A stretch of 64,000 nt of DNA from Solen grandis (lineage: Eukaryota; Mollusca; Bivalvia; Adapedonta; Solenidae): contig CM037777.1 in assembly GCA_021229015.1 (NCBI GenBank), forward strand, positions 54,130,165 to 54,194,164, read 5' to 3'. Made by a program: the position numbers and the translations under genes. The notes under the pieces are model-generated. The model had not been told where the DNA came from and did no database searches. It saw only the letters and a program-made list of their open reading frames with translations. Below, piece after piece: positions 41,801-47,430 of this stretch. The stretch's first letter is position 1, and every line of letters starts with the position of its first letter.

Positions 41801-43444
41801 TCCAGATAATAGATGAAACGGTATACATAGTTCATGTTATTCATATAAATATATTGAGAAAATAAATTTGACAATTTGATTTTGTAATGTAGCATTTTCC
41901 TTCAGGCGTAGTAGAAGTCACACTAAAATCAACTTTTTTTTCTATCAGAAAACCCATGGAGTGACAACATCGAATTATAACTTATTACTAAATGGGCAAA
42001 TAAAATCTAAGAGTCACTCTGCAAAACACACATTGCGAGTAAAAAATTGTATATATATATATTGGACAATAATCAATAATGTCCAAATATATTTGAAAGC
42101 TACCCCCATCGATATCATAGCTGGAAATCTGTACTGGTCACAACTACTGCGCAGTTTATTTATCCATCTACTTATTTATTTACTACAAGGAAAACAAACT
42201 GACTTTGACGGTATTCGAGTTCAGGGCTTGGAAAGAAAACTGTTCAATTCCACACAGTATGCAGGCTATGATTGACATGCTGTCGAATATCGTTTTATGG
42301 CAACCACAGTTTTCTGAGAAGGAACCAATTTATGTATTCTGCGAGTAAGTGAATACGATTATAAACTAGGTTGCTTTAGGTAAGATACCAGTAATTGTTC
42401 CGCTGAATTTCGGACCACTTAACCTCTACCAAGTCAACCAAGGTACTCTAATGAAACATTAGGAAACCTAGTTATCTCCGTGAAAGGTCATGAGGTCCAA
42501 AATGTAGCGGAACTATAACAGGTATCTTACCTTAATATTTGTACGACCTGACACTTTTTATGACTAAATTACAGGTAGCAGCAAATCTAAGAAATTAAAT
42601 TATGTTTATTTATACCATAATCCGATGTGTTTTTATATGTAACCATTCATAATTATTTTTCAATTTATTGTTTGCGCAAGATAGTTTTAGATAAAATAGA
42701 AATCTATGCAGCCCATAGATTCGGTTCATATGTGTAACTAAAAAGATATGAAGAAAAATAAACAAGGTACTCAAGCGGTGTTATGATTTTTTTTCAGGGA
42801 TGGTGCATCGAGAAGTGGACTCGTGTGCGTTTTATTGAATGAAGTGGAACGTATGCGGTTCCATAACAATATGATCAATGTCGTAGAGTCGGTAAAAACT
42901 ATGAAGGAGAGAAACAAGAACATCATATCAAACGCCGTAAATAGTTCTACTTTCATTCTTTAAAGACATAAATTCTTCATGTCAGCATACTTTAAATTTG
43001 TCTAAGACAGAACACAAATTTGTGTTCTGTGTACGACGTGTGGCGCACTTTGCATGTATCACTTAACTTCTGGTGTAAAGTTTTGATTCATTAAGGTACA
43101 CACACGCTCAGCAAATGACATGTTGATCGGACTTGAGTTTTTAAACGCAGTAGATTGGTAATATTTCGAAGGGATTTATTAAACTGCAGGTTGTCAAATT
43201 CTCTTTAACTTGGGACACACAAAACTCCATTGCCTTCGGTACTTTGATTATCATTCAAGGAGGCACATCATTTTACCTCTTACATTTGACACAGAGATAG
43301 ATAAACCTATTGCTATATTGCCTTTGATTGATATATAGATATAACTTTAATGATATATTTACTTCTTTTCAGGAGCAGCTGAAATTCTGTTATGAAGCCA
43401 TGCAGTTATATGTGCAGCAAAACGATCAATATGCTAATATTTAG
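14001..43444 (+). CDS. Receptor-type protein tyrosine phosphatase with EGF-like repeats (25 exons, 5' partial)
   Basis: Joining 25 exons at GT/AG sites gives one continuous frame of 980 codons and a TAG stop. Numbering from the first visible residue: seven 8-cysteine EGF-like repeats (1-305), transmembrane helix (about 318-341) followed by RRRR, juxtamembrane segment (about 346-440), D1 phosphatase domain (about 395-710), linker, and D2 (about 755-975). D1 has YINANF, FWRMIWQ, WPD (Asp599), [10 protein letters not shown] (Cys633, Arg639) and the MVQTLDQY Q-loop, so it should hydrolyse phosphotyrosine. D2 keeps Cys910 and Arg916 but lacks WPD, so it is probably inactive or nearly so. EGF repeats carry N-glycosylation sequons (NCS, NST, NRT). 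Repeats of the MEGF/SREC type on an RPTP are not the usual vertebrate ectodomain of Ig and fibronectin III domains. The start codon and signal peptide are lost in the gap. Orthology to a named gene cannot be set from sequence alone. Confidence 0.94.
15594..15728 (+). CDS. RPTP exon 2 (EGF-like repeat 2)
   Basis: The acceptor is CTATCAG and the donor AATCAG/GTAGCC. The exon is 135 bp, phase 1 at both ends. It encodes [17 protein letters not shown], then four further cysteines and the ending GYDGKLC: a complete 8-cysteine repeat, with an NCS glycosylation sequon. Confidence 0.92.
16059..16187 (+). CDS. RPTP exon 3 (EGF-like repeat 3)
   Basis: The acceptor is TTTATTAG after a T-rich tract; the donor is CAAA/GTAAGA. 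The exon is 129 bp, phase 1-1. It encodes [17 protein letters not shown] and ends [12 protein letters not shown] and NGT are glycosylation sequons. Confidence 0.92.
17110..17244 (+). CDS. RPTP exon 4 (EGF-like repeat 4)
   Basis: The acceptor is TTAAACAG and the donor GAAG/GTATTC; 135 bp, phase 1-1. It encodes [17 protein letters not shown] and ends GYRGETCSE, with all eight cysteines. It has no internal methionine, so a scan for ATG-initiated frames misses it; the repeat pattern and splice sites identify it. Confidence 0.92.
17535..17672 (+). CDS. RPTP exon 5 (EGF-like repeat 5)
   Basis: The acceptor is TTTTTAAAG and the donor GAGA/GTAAGA; 138 bp, phase 1-1. It encodes [17 protein letters not shown] and ends [12 protein letters not shown] is a glycosylation sequon. 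Confidence 0.92.
18028..18162 (+). CDS. RPTP exon 6 (EGF-like repeat 6)
   Basis: The acceptor is ACCACAG and the donor CAAG/GTATCA; 135 bp, phase 1-1. It encodes [14 protein letters not shown], then TCFEGEPC, and ends GLQGDFCKQ. The usual aromatic before the last G is Leu here. It has no ATG and was found from the cysteine pattern. Confidence 0.92.
18220..19465. mobile_element. Element A: 1.25-kb non-coding element with terminal inverted repeats and internal 152-bp units
   Basis: The left end reads TATACCCCCGCAAACGAAG and the right end GTGCGGGGGTAT, an imperfect inverted pair. Inside are about five tandem units with period close to 152 bp. GGAGTTATTGCCC-like motifs fall at 18421, 18573, 18725 and 18876, and each unit restarts with CTTGTCCGGTGAACTCCTCC-like sequence. 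There is no coding capacity. It lies in the intron between exons 6 and 7, and the form suggests a non-autonomous DNA element. Confidence 0.75.
19753..19890 (+). CDS. RPTP exon 7 (EGF-like repeat 7)
   Basis: The acceptor is TTCTACAG and the donor CAGA/GTGAGT; 138 bp, phase 1-1. It encodes [17 protein letters not shown] and ends GYTGSLCVQ, with an NRT glycosylation sequon. It is the last ectodomain repeat, 863 bases before the transmembrane exon. Confidence 0.92.
20443..20620 (+). mobile_element. pogo/Tc1-like MITE, copy 1 (178 bp), with TA target duplication
   Basis: The ends are CAGTTGAACCTGTATTAGCG and the reverse complement of CGCTTAAGACAAGTTTGACTG, and TA flanks both sides. The interior is built from the words TTAGCGGC and AAGCGGTC. 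TA duplication with CAGT-beginning inverted ends fits the Tc1/mariner/pogo group. It sits in the intron just before the transmembrane exon. Confidence 0.8.
20754..20871 (+). CDS. RPTP exon 8 (transmembrane segment)
   Basis: The acceptor is TTGTTTAG and the donor GAAG/GTAATC; 118 bp, entering in phase 1 and leaving in phase 2. It encodes a short polar stalk ([10 protein letters not shown]), then a helix of about 24 hydrophobic residues running from AVVGVVV to FGFVLI, then RRRR, the usual positive stop-transfer signal on the cytoplasmic side. Confidence 0.93.
21257..21396 (+). CDS. RPTP exon 9 (juxtamembrane)
   Basis: The acceptor is TTTTATAG and the donor CACG/GTGTAG; 140 bp, entering in phase 2 and leaving in phase 1. 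It encodes a polar, basic cytoplasmic segment beginning [20 protein letters not shown] with no recognised domain. The frame continues cleanly from exon 8 and into exon 10, which supports it. Confidence 0.85.
21930..21963 (+). repeat. (TG)n microsatellite
   Basis: A pure TG run of about 33 bases in the intron between exons 9 and 10. The rest of this intron shows nothing I recognise. Confidence 0.95.
22578..22720 (+). CDS. RPTP exon 10 (start of D1, N-terminal helices)
   Basis: The acceptor is TTTTTCAG and the donor TTTAAG/GTATTC; 143 bp, entering in phase 1 and leaving in phase 0. It encodes [21 protein letters not shown], matching the helical lead-in of RPTP D1 domains, which usually ends in an EF motif before the phosphotyrosine-recognition loop. 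Confidence 0.92.
22721..23881 (+). other. RPTP intron 10, no feature recognised
   Basis: An AT-rich intron of 1,161 bases. Less AT-rich patches at about 22945-23040 and 23590-23770 look like remnants of dispersed repeats, but I cannot assign them. No additional exon is apparent. Confidence 0.4.
23882..23969 (+). CDS. RPTP exon 11 (D1, phosphotyrosine loop)
   Basis: The acceptor is ACATACCAG and the donor GCCT/GTATGT; 88 bp, phase 0 to 1. It encodes [20 protein letters not shown] followed by KTRYKGLCA. This corresponds to the family's EN-x-x-KNRY loop, with Thr where Asn is usual. It has no long ATG-initiated frame and was placed from the missing motif and the phase. Confidence 0.88.
24441..24514 (+). 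CDS. RPTP exon 12 (D1, DHSRV and YINANF)
   Basis: The acceptor is GTGTTCCAG and the donor ATCAAT/GTAAAT; 74 bp, phase 1 to 0. With the split Tyr codon it gives YDHSRVIL and DYINANFIN, two of the most conserved PTP strands. Confidence 0.94.
24976..25012 (+). CDS. RPTP exon 13 (D1, short exon)
   Basis: A 37-bp exon with acceptor TTTTAAAG and donor CAAG/GTATGT, phase 0 to 1. It encodes [12 protein letters not shown], matching the G-Y-x-x-x-x-x-FIA-(S/T)-Q strand that precedes GP in PTP domains. Conserved motif and exact phase fit make it secure despite its size. Confidence 0.92.
25382..25479 (+). CDS. RPTP exon 14 (D1, DFWRMIWQ)
   Basis: The acceptor is TTGCACAG and the donor GAGTG/GTAATA; 98 bp, phase 1 to 0. 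It encodes [17 protein letters not shown] and then [13 protein letters not shown]. These are the FWRM-(V/I)-WQ helix and the IVMLT strand of PTP domains. Confidence 0.94.
25735..25830 (-). repeat. tRNA-like (SINE head) fragment
   Basis: The reverse complement carries a box-B-like GGGTTTAATCCCAGG, with the stem around it able to pair. Box A is poor. It is probably a diverged tRNA-derived SINE and not a tRNA gene. Confidence 0.4.
26047..26166 (+). CDS. RPTP exon 15 (D1, K-C-x-QYWP)
   Basis: The acceptor is TTGGTAG and the donor AAAAAG/GTAATT; 120 bp, phase 0-0. It encodes KKCVQYWPE followed by [21 protein letters not shown]-x-x-YWP is a family hallmark. Confidence 0.94.
26454..26620 (+). CDS. 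RPTP exon 16 (D1, WPD loop)
   Basis: The most likely acceptor is GTGCAACAG and the donor TGCAG/GTATAT; 167 bp, phase 0 to 2. It encodes [16 protein letters not shown] and ends RPVVVHC. The general acid Asp of the WPD loop is present and the exon ends inside the catalytic P-loop, between Cys and Ser. The upstream sequence is also open, so a slightly longer exon is possible. Confidence 0.92.
26985..27065 (+). repeat. tRNA-like (SINE head) fragment
   Basis: The box-B-like AGTTCGATTCCTTGG follows a plausible D-arm region, GAGGTATAGCATCC. Acceptor-stem pairing and a complete cloverleaf are not convincing. It is probably a SINE head in the intron between exons 16 and 17. Confidence 0.4.
28425..28480 (-). 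repeat. tRNA-like (SINE head) fragment
   Basis: The reverse complement reads GGGTAGCTCAGTCGGTAAAA, a good box A, followed soon by ATTCGAGTCC, a shortened box B. Too little sequence separates the boxes for a cloverleaf, so this is a deleted SINE head. Confidence 0.5.
28657..28792 (+). CDS. RPTP exon 17 (D1, catalytic P-loop)
   Basis: The acceptor is TATTGCAG and the donor ACGCTG/GTATGA; 136 bp, phase 2 to 0. Joined to exon 16 it completes [12 protein letters not shown], the active-site signature with nucleophilic Cys633 and phosphate-binding Arg639, and then [12 protein letters not shown], the start of the Q-loop. Confidence 0.95.
29225..29295 (+). repeat. tRNA-like (SINE head) fragment
   Basis: GGCTCACGATATCAATGAGG is followed by GTCGTGGGTTCCATCCCTCAC, a box-B-like segment with pairing flanks. 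It lies in the intron between exons 17 and 18. A functional tRNA is unlikely. Confidence 0.35.
30296..30445 (+). CDS. RPTP exon 18 (end of D1 and linker; two possible donors)
   Basis: The acceptor is ATATTTTAG; 150 bp to the strong donor TCAGG/GTAAGT, phase 0-0. It encodes [17 protein letters not shown], closing D1, and a linker. An internal donor-like GAA/GTATGT after base 30379 would end the exon 66 bases earlier, also in phase 0. Use of either would include or omit 22 residues from VCMFM to VQFR without changing the frame. Confidence 0.9.
32950..33250. repeat. Foldback sequence rich in ACGCGAT/ATCGCGT words
   Basis: The left half repeats words such as GAAAACGCGACAG and GATAATGCGAT. The right half repeats their complements, such as TGTCGCGTTTTCATTATCG and ATCGCGTTTTCGTCATC. 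The two halves form an imperfect inverted repeat of about 300 bp, rich in CpG compared with the flanks. It lies in the 9.5-kb intron before exon 19. Confidence 0.65.
33324..34544. mobile_element. Element B: 1.22-kb non-coding element with (A)TACCCCC ends
   Basis: The left end ATACCCCCACACTGC and the right end TTTGTGAGGGGTAT form an imperfect inverted pair. Internal subrepeats include ACAATATACACATCTGTGC / ACAATATGCAAATTTGTGC and, further right, units with TTCTCCAGTTAATG and GTGACCTTGACCTTTGAC about 130-150 bases apart. Length and end sequence resemble element A although the interiors differ. No open frame is shared. It lies in the intron before exon 19. Confidence 0.65.
35140..35275 (-). repeat. 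tRNA-like (SINE head) fragment
   Basis: The reverse complement reads GATAGTTCAGTAGTAGAATG and, after the anticodon-like region, TGTGGTTCGAATTTTG. Boxes A and B are both recognisable, but the T-arm pairing is broken. A diverged SINE is the best explanation. Confidence 0.5.
35772..35822. repeat. (TA)n microsatellite
   Basis: A pure TA run of about 50 bases in the intron between exons 18 and 19. Confidence 0.97.
36940..37005 (-). repeat. tRNA-like (SINE head) fragment
   Basis: The reverse complement contains TTGGTCAAGTACCTAGAGTA and GTAGGTTAAATTC, weak boxes A and B at about the right distance. It lies just before the tandem array at 37180. Confidence 0.3.
37180..38540 (+). repeat. Tandem array of ~370-bp units containing tRNA-like box-B motifs
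   Basis: Units repeat with a spacing near 370 bases. TCTGTAGAGCTC and the following TGGGTTTGAATCCTGGTC-like box B occur at about 37650 and 38020, with a decayed counterpart near 37275. A second tRNA-like segment, GTGGTCTGGT followed by TTCCAAATCC or TTCAATCTGG, occurs at about 37505 and 37875, with a shortened copy near 38240. Shared tails include AAGAACATAG and AAATTCCAAAT. This looks like a dimeric SINE that was tandemly amplified and then decayed. Confidence 0.6.
38698..38957 (+). mobile_element. tRNA-derived SINE, near full length
   Basis: The head reads GCCGTGGCCGAGCAGTTA (box A) and GTGGGTTCGAATCCCGG (box B), as in Leu/Ser-type tRNA. The body follows with GCTGGCTTGCGGTAGGTCGG, TTCTACCCAGGTACCTCTGT and GTCTTCCTCCACC, then TAATTAGCTGGATGTCGCTA and a short (CAA)n tail. 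The layout of Pol III head, conserved body and simple-repeat tail is that of a SINE. The body matches a type I associate with molluscs. A truncated reverse copy is at 12640-12830. Confidence 0.88.
39350..39364 (+). repeat. Poly(G) tract
   Basis: A run of about 15 G in the AT-rich intron before exon 19. Length calls in such a run are unreliable. Confidence 0.85.
39928..40000 (+). CDS. RPTP exon 19 (interdomain segment)
   Basis: The acceptor is TTATCACAG and the donor GAATG/GTATGT; 73 bp, phase 0 to 1. It encodes [20 protein letters not shown] and NAVN. It lies 9.5 kb after exon 18 but continues the frame. The sequence is acidic, with Tyr in the context DLYGK. No domain is recognised; phase and position support it. 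Confidence 0.8.
40370..40475 (-). repeat. tRNA-like (SINE head) fragment
   Basis: The reverse complement contains ATTTCAATCCCCGGTCGAGC, a box-B-like core with pairing flanks, near the end of exon 19's downstream intron. No full cloverleaf is seen. Confidence 0.35.
40599..40657 (+). CDS. RPTP exon 20 (start of D2)
   Basis: The acceptor is TTTGTGAAG and the donor CTACCC/GTAAGT; 59 bp, phase 1 to 0. It encodes [27 protein letters not shown] sits where other RPTPs have a PLD-x-x-R-x-x-L strand, but the KNR loop is not recognisable. It is small and weakly conserved; phase fit on both sides is the main support. Confidence 0.75.
41267..41404 (+). CDS. RPTP exon 21 (D2, FVTSRAP and IIMLT)
   Basis: The acceptor is GTTGTCTAG and the donor TACAAA/GTAAGA; 138 bp, phase 0-0. 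It encodes [20 protein letters not shown] and then [16 protein letters not shown], equivalents of FIVTQ-P, FW-x-M and TIVML in active domains. Confidence 0.92.
41701..41820 (+). CDS. RPTP exon 22 (D2)
   Basis: The acceptor is CTTGTTTCAG and the donor GAAACG/GTATAC; 120 bp, phase 0-0. It encodes [20 protein letters not shown] and QFQIIDET, corresponding to the strands after the YWP region. No YWP motif itself remains. Confidence 0.9.
42190..42344 (+). CDS. RPTP exon 23 (D2, degenerate WPD region)
   Basis: The acceptor is TTACTACAAG and the donor TGCGA/GTAAGT; 155 bp, phase 0 to 2. It encodes [18 protein letters not shown], where active domains have F-x-x-WPD-x-x-P, and ends YVFC. The general acid Asp is absent. 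The exon stops just after the P-loop Cys910. Confidence 0.92.
42375..42534. mobile_element. 160-bp MITE with long terminal inverted repeats, copy 1
   Basis: The left end TTAGGTAAGATACCAGTAAT continues to TTCCGCTGAATTTCGGACC. The right end is the complement of TTAAGGTAAGATACCTGT, continuing to GTTCCGCTACATTTTGGACC. The arms are about 48 bases, so most of the element can fold into a hairpin. It begins 31 bases after the end of RPTP exon 23. A sister copy is at 53764-53924. Confidence 0.85.
42798..42936 (+). CDS. RPTP exon 24 (D2, P-loop remnant)
   Basis: The acceptor is TTTTTTTCAG and the donor AACGCC/GTAAAT; 139 bp, phase 2 to 0. With exon 23 it gives [12 protein letters not shown]. Cys and Arg keep the CX5R spacing, but the His before Cys is Phe. 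The rest encodes the alpha helix and ends with KNIISNA. Confidence 0.93.
43373..43444 (+). CDS. RPTP exon 25 (C-terminus and stop)
   Basis: The acceptor is CTTCTTTTCAG; 72 bp including TAG. It encodes [16 protein letters not shown], matching the final QY-x-FCYEA helix of RPTP D2 domains, and ends QYANI. Confidence 0.94.
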   Translation, partial: EQLKFCYEAMQLYVQQNDQYANI

Positions 43445-43536
43445 CAAGCAGAGGATGCAATTGTTCGATTAGCAGTAAATGTAAAAAACAAAACAAAAAA
43501 AAAATTCGTCTGTTGGACGTCTGTTGTGTTTTTATG

Positions 43537-43542
43537 AATAAA
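43537..43542 (+). promoter_or_regulatory. Poly(A) signal AATAAA of the RPTP gene
   Basis: A canonical AATAAA lies 93 bases after the stop codon on the same strand, followed by a T- and GT-containing stretch. It is the first such hexamer after the coding region and a reasonable 3' end for the transcript, giving a very short 3' UTR. Confidence 0.55.
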
Positions 43543-43693
43543 ACATGTACAGGTTGGGACAAAGATTAGCAAGAAAGGAAAAACACATATCAGATTCATT
43601 GTGCATAATAAATTTGTACCGTATATCAATTGTTGGGGGCAAATATACAACAATCAACACCATTGTAAATGATTTCATTTTCAGATTACATAT

Positions 43694-43863
43694 TACATTT
43701 GAAACTGTATTAGCGGCCAACTTTATTAAGCGGTTAACCCGTGTTAGTGATCAGTTTTGATTTTACCAAACTAGCATTGTTGTATGTAACTTTTATTTAG
43801 CGGTCACCTCTGGTCATATTCTCTTGTACTAATTACTGGCCGCTTAGGACAGGTTTGTATTGT
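43694..43863 (+). mobile_element. pogo/Tc1-like MITE, copy 2 (diverged)
   Basis: It shares with copy 1 (20443-20620) the order TGTATTAGCGGC, TTATTAAGCGGT, TTTTACCAAAC, TTTAGCGGTCACCTCTG and CCGCTTAGGACAGGTTTG. The ends have decayed. It lies about 150 bases after the poly(A) signal of the receptor phosphatase. Confidence 0.78.
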
Positions 43864-44697
43864 TTTCTCTCTAAAGGTTTCTTTATTATATGACTAAAAC
43901 CCACGGACTGTCGTTTGATGAAAAATTAAAGCATCGTTTATTGTTGTTTTTTTTAATTTTGTCAAAAGCATTGACATCCTTACTACTCATTAATTGTGTG
44001 AAGATTTGATTTGATTTGATTTGAAACATTTGAACAAGTTTGTACTTAAAATCAGTTTCAAACTGTCCTTTTTTTTTAAAAAATATACTTATAACACCCG
44101 CTATCATTTTTTTTAAATGATGTCATTTATTTAGAATCTAGATAAACGGTTTTGCTAATACCTATATATGTATTATTTATGATTAATTCGATTCGTGATA
44201 TAGACTTGACATTTGCATGTTACATGTACGAGAGGACAATTATCTGTATATGTTTACTTGTGTATCAAAACAGAACGTTTGGTACATATTTCAGCATTTA
44301 TATGATAAGTTATCAAAATGATTCGTGGGGAAAAGACCCCCATAAGAATCATTATGTAGATAATATCCCTTGCAGATCCTTGTAAATAATTTAGTATTCA
44401 TTTGTGTTTATCATTTTGATGTGGCAACAAGTATTAAAAGTAAACATATCAAATCCCTTATACTGTACAGAAAACTTTTCTTGTTAAGTATAGTTTTAAA
44501 CTGAACAGTTTTTAACATGCCCATATTTTCGTAAATTTTATCTTGATTTAAAGTCTTATTCTGAATATAGTGTATGCCATTTGTATGGACATGCTTGTTT
44601 TCTTTCTTATTTGACTGGTATTTTTATTGTGACCAAGCATTACAAAGTTATATTTCTTTTTAATTTTAAAGATTTTTGTTTTGGAGTTTTCCATTCG
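43864..44697. other. No gene recognised
   Basis: AT-rich sequence downstream of the phosphatase gene. Short open frames such as 44152-44385 have no recognisable similarity. Confidence 0.4.
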
Positions 44698-46206
44698 CTA
44701 CATATAGCGATGCAGAGGAAACTGATAGTTTGGGTTGGATTTTCAATTTCCCAGTCATGTAGCGATGTAGAGAAAAGTGATATTTTGTGTCAGAGTTTCA
44801 CTATCTCGGTCACATAATGATGCAGAGAATAATGATATTCTGTGTTAGAGTTACACTATCTCAGTCACATAATGATGCAGAGGATAATGTTATTTTGTGT
44901 TAGAGTTACACATTTTGTGTTAGAGTTACACTGTCTCAGTCACATAGCGCTGCAGAAGATAGTGATTTTTGTGTTAGAGTTACACTATTTCAGTCACATA
45001 ACGCTGCAGAGGATAATGATATTTTGTGTTAGAGTTACACTATGTCAGTCGCATAACGATGCAGAGGATCATATTTATATCTCTCCCCATATTTATATTG
45101 GGGAAACATTTTTTTTGTCGGAGTTGTCTGTCTGTCCGTCCGTCCGCACGTCTGTTTGTCACTTTTTGTCCAGAGCATAACTCAGAAAGTATCAAAGCTA
45201 TTAAATTGAAACTTCACAGGTGGATAGTTCTCATGAAGGAGAAGTGCAGTCCACAAGAACCATAACTCTGTGCATTATATTTTTGGAGTTATTGCCCTTT
45301 GTTAAATTTCATACTTATATTTTGTCCAGAACATAACTCACACAGTTTCAATGCTATCAACTTGAAACTTCACGAATGGATAGATTTTATAAAGGAGAAA
45401 TGCAGCGCACAAGAACCATAACTATGCGCATCAAATTTTCGGAGTTATTGCCCTTTGTTAAATTTCATACTTAGATTTTGTACGGAGCATAACTTACAAA
45501 GTATCAATGCTATTAACTTGAAACTTCACAGGTGGATAGATCTTAAAGAGTAGTAGTGCAATGCACAAAAATCGTAACTCTGCGCATTATATATATGGAA
45601 TTATTGCCCTTTATTAAATTTGATACTTAAATTTTGTCTGGATCATAGCTCATAAAATATCGAATCTATTAACTTGAAACTTCACGGGTGGATAGATCTC
45701 ATTGAGGAAAAATGTCATGCACAAGAACTGTGACTCTGCGCACCATGTTCTTTAGCTATTGTCCTTTGTTATATTGAGATAACTCCCGATCGGCTCATGC
45801 TAATGGAATTAAATTTCATTTATGGAAAAAAATTAATGAGAGAAAGTGTCATGCACAAGGTTCATAACTCTGGCCTCAGTATTTTTGCAGTTATTTCCCC
45901 TTTTTACAATTTCTTGACCGCAAGATAACTCTTGTTCTACTTATGCTATTAAAACAAAATTTCAGTTATGGAAAGAAACTGATGAGAGGAAGTCTCACAC
46001 ACAAGGTCCATAACTCTGTGCGGAGCTTTATAAATAAATTCAGCCCTTCAACTTTTACTATTTGAACATGTCACTGTGTGCCTTAGTGTCTATATGTGTG
46101 AGGGGAAAGTGGTGGGGGGGAGACATCAGTTTTCTACGAAAACAAATCCCTAGTTTGTATTAGAGTTACGCTATCTCAGTCACTGAGGACAATGATATTT
46201 TGTGTA
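44698..46206. repeat. 55-bp minisatellite, split by an inserted element
   Basis: Six to seven units of about 55 bp at 44698-45070 share TAGAGTTACACTATCTCAGT, then CACATAACGATGCAGAGGAT and AATGATATTTTGTGT. The same unit resumes at about 46150-46206 as TTAGAGTTACGCTATCTCAG with GACAATGATATTTTGTGT. The sequence between (about 45075-46140) is a different element, so the array was interrupted by an insertion. Confidence 0.8.
45080..46123. mobile_element. Element C: ~1.04-kb non-coding element inside the 55-bp minisatellite
   Basis: The left part is TCTCTCCCCATATTTATATT and the right part ends GGTGGGGGGGAGAC, a possible short inverted pair. Inside are about six units with a period near 156 bp. GGAGTTATTGCCCTTTGTTA-type motifs lie at 45285, 45441 and 45597, with AACTTGAAACTTCACAGGTG in each unit. 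It shares GGAGTTATTGCCC with element A. There is no coding frame. Confidence 0.65.
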
Positions 46207-46928
46207 CAATATGTATGTTCTTAAAATTTCATAAATGAGACTGAAATATATATTCTGAGAGATTTTAACAAATAGAGTACCATAAAGTCTTAAAGGTCCT
46301 GAGGAAAATTCAAAACCACAAATCATACGATGAACAATTGTATTTAAGACGTACATGCATATTTTTTTCATTTGGATTTGTAATATATGCGTTTTCCTGG
46401 ATTAAAAATGAATTATTGCTTTCCTTTTTCATGTCTTTTTATATTTTAATGTTAACACAATTAAAATTTTGAAATAAATTAACACTATGGATATATTTTG
46501 TTCTGCATTTTCCTTATACAGTGATCCTGCTTATCCCCAGAGATGCATGTATCTACAAGGTATTCGTCCATATGCTAATTATACTTGCATATGTTTTACC
46601 TATATAGAATGAAAATTTAGAAAAGTTGTCTTACGTCAAAATGTCAATGTTGGTTACGTGATTTATGTCTGACGCACTTTTTCAATGATTTTCAATATTT
46701 TATATGAAAAATCTGAATAATTTTTCGTATTCGAGCTAGCTGAACGTCGCATAAAACATCAACAGAACAAGCCTCTGTGGCTAAGATGTATCTAGTTAAT
46801 ATTTTTTTTTACGTTTAGCTTAGGTCCCAGATCGCTTGTAATTAGCCAGTTACAATCAGAAGCCAAGATACAGGTCCATCCTCCACATATTCTGACATGG
46901 CAAACAAATCCTCCTCATTTTTCCCTCC

Positions 46929-46963
<35 letters not shown>

Positions 46964-47430
46964 CTCCATGACAAACATACACACACTTGTTAATTTGTAA
47001 GAAGACATGGGTAACCATGCCATGACTCAGTCAACACTTCTATTGTCCTGCTATATTTATCTCCCTCTCTCCTTTTATTTCTGGCAGACTTAGGTGAATC
47101 TGTCCTTTACTCTTGTCCGCGATTATGGAAGGGAACAACTATCCTGGGTATGTGTCTTATACAACCGCCGAATAACGAGACGTATTATGATATGGAGCTG
47201 TCCGTCTGCCTGTATGTCTGTCTGTCATTTTGTTTGTTCGTTTAAAAGGCTTAATTTTTGGTTTGCAAGTACATGACATCAAATTACAGGTCCAGTTGTT
47301 TTTTTGTTTTTTTTTATAATGCACCGACTTTTTACAGAGATATGCGCCTTTATAGGCAAATTGTATGTGAATGTATATCAAAAGAAAAAAAATACAAGGC
47401 AAATTCGACTTTGGTTACAATCCTCTGATA
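46207..47430. other. No gene recognised; CT-rich tracts
   Basis: AT-rich sequence with a CT microsatellite at about 46927-46967. A segment near 46735-46770 (CTAGCTGAACGTCGCATAAA) may be the tail of a decayed SINE. Nothing coding is seen. Confidence 0.4.

Noticed and set aside
41961..42275. Open frame of 104 codons overlapping RPTP exon 23
   Set aside because: It uses a different frame from the phosphatase; the conserved FEFRAW to YVFC sequence is in the frame set by flanking exons.
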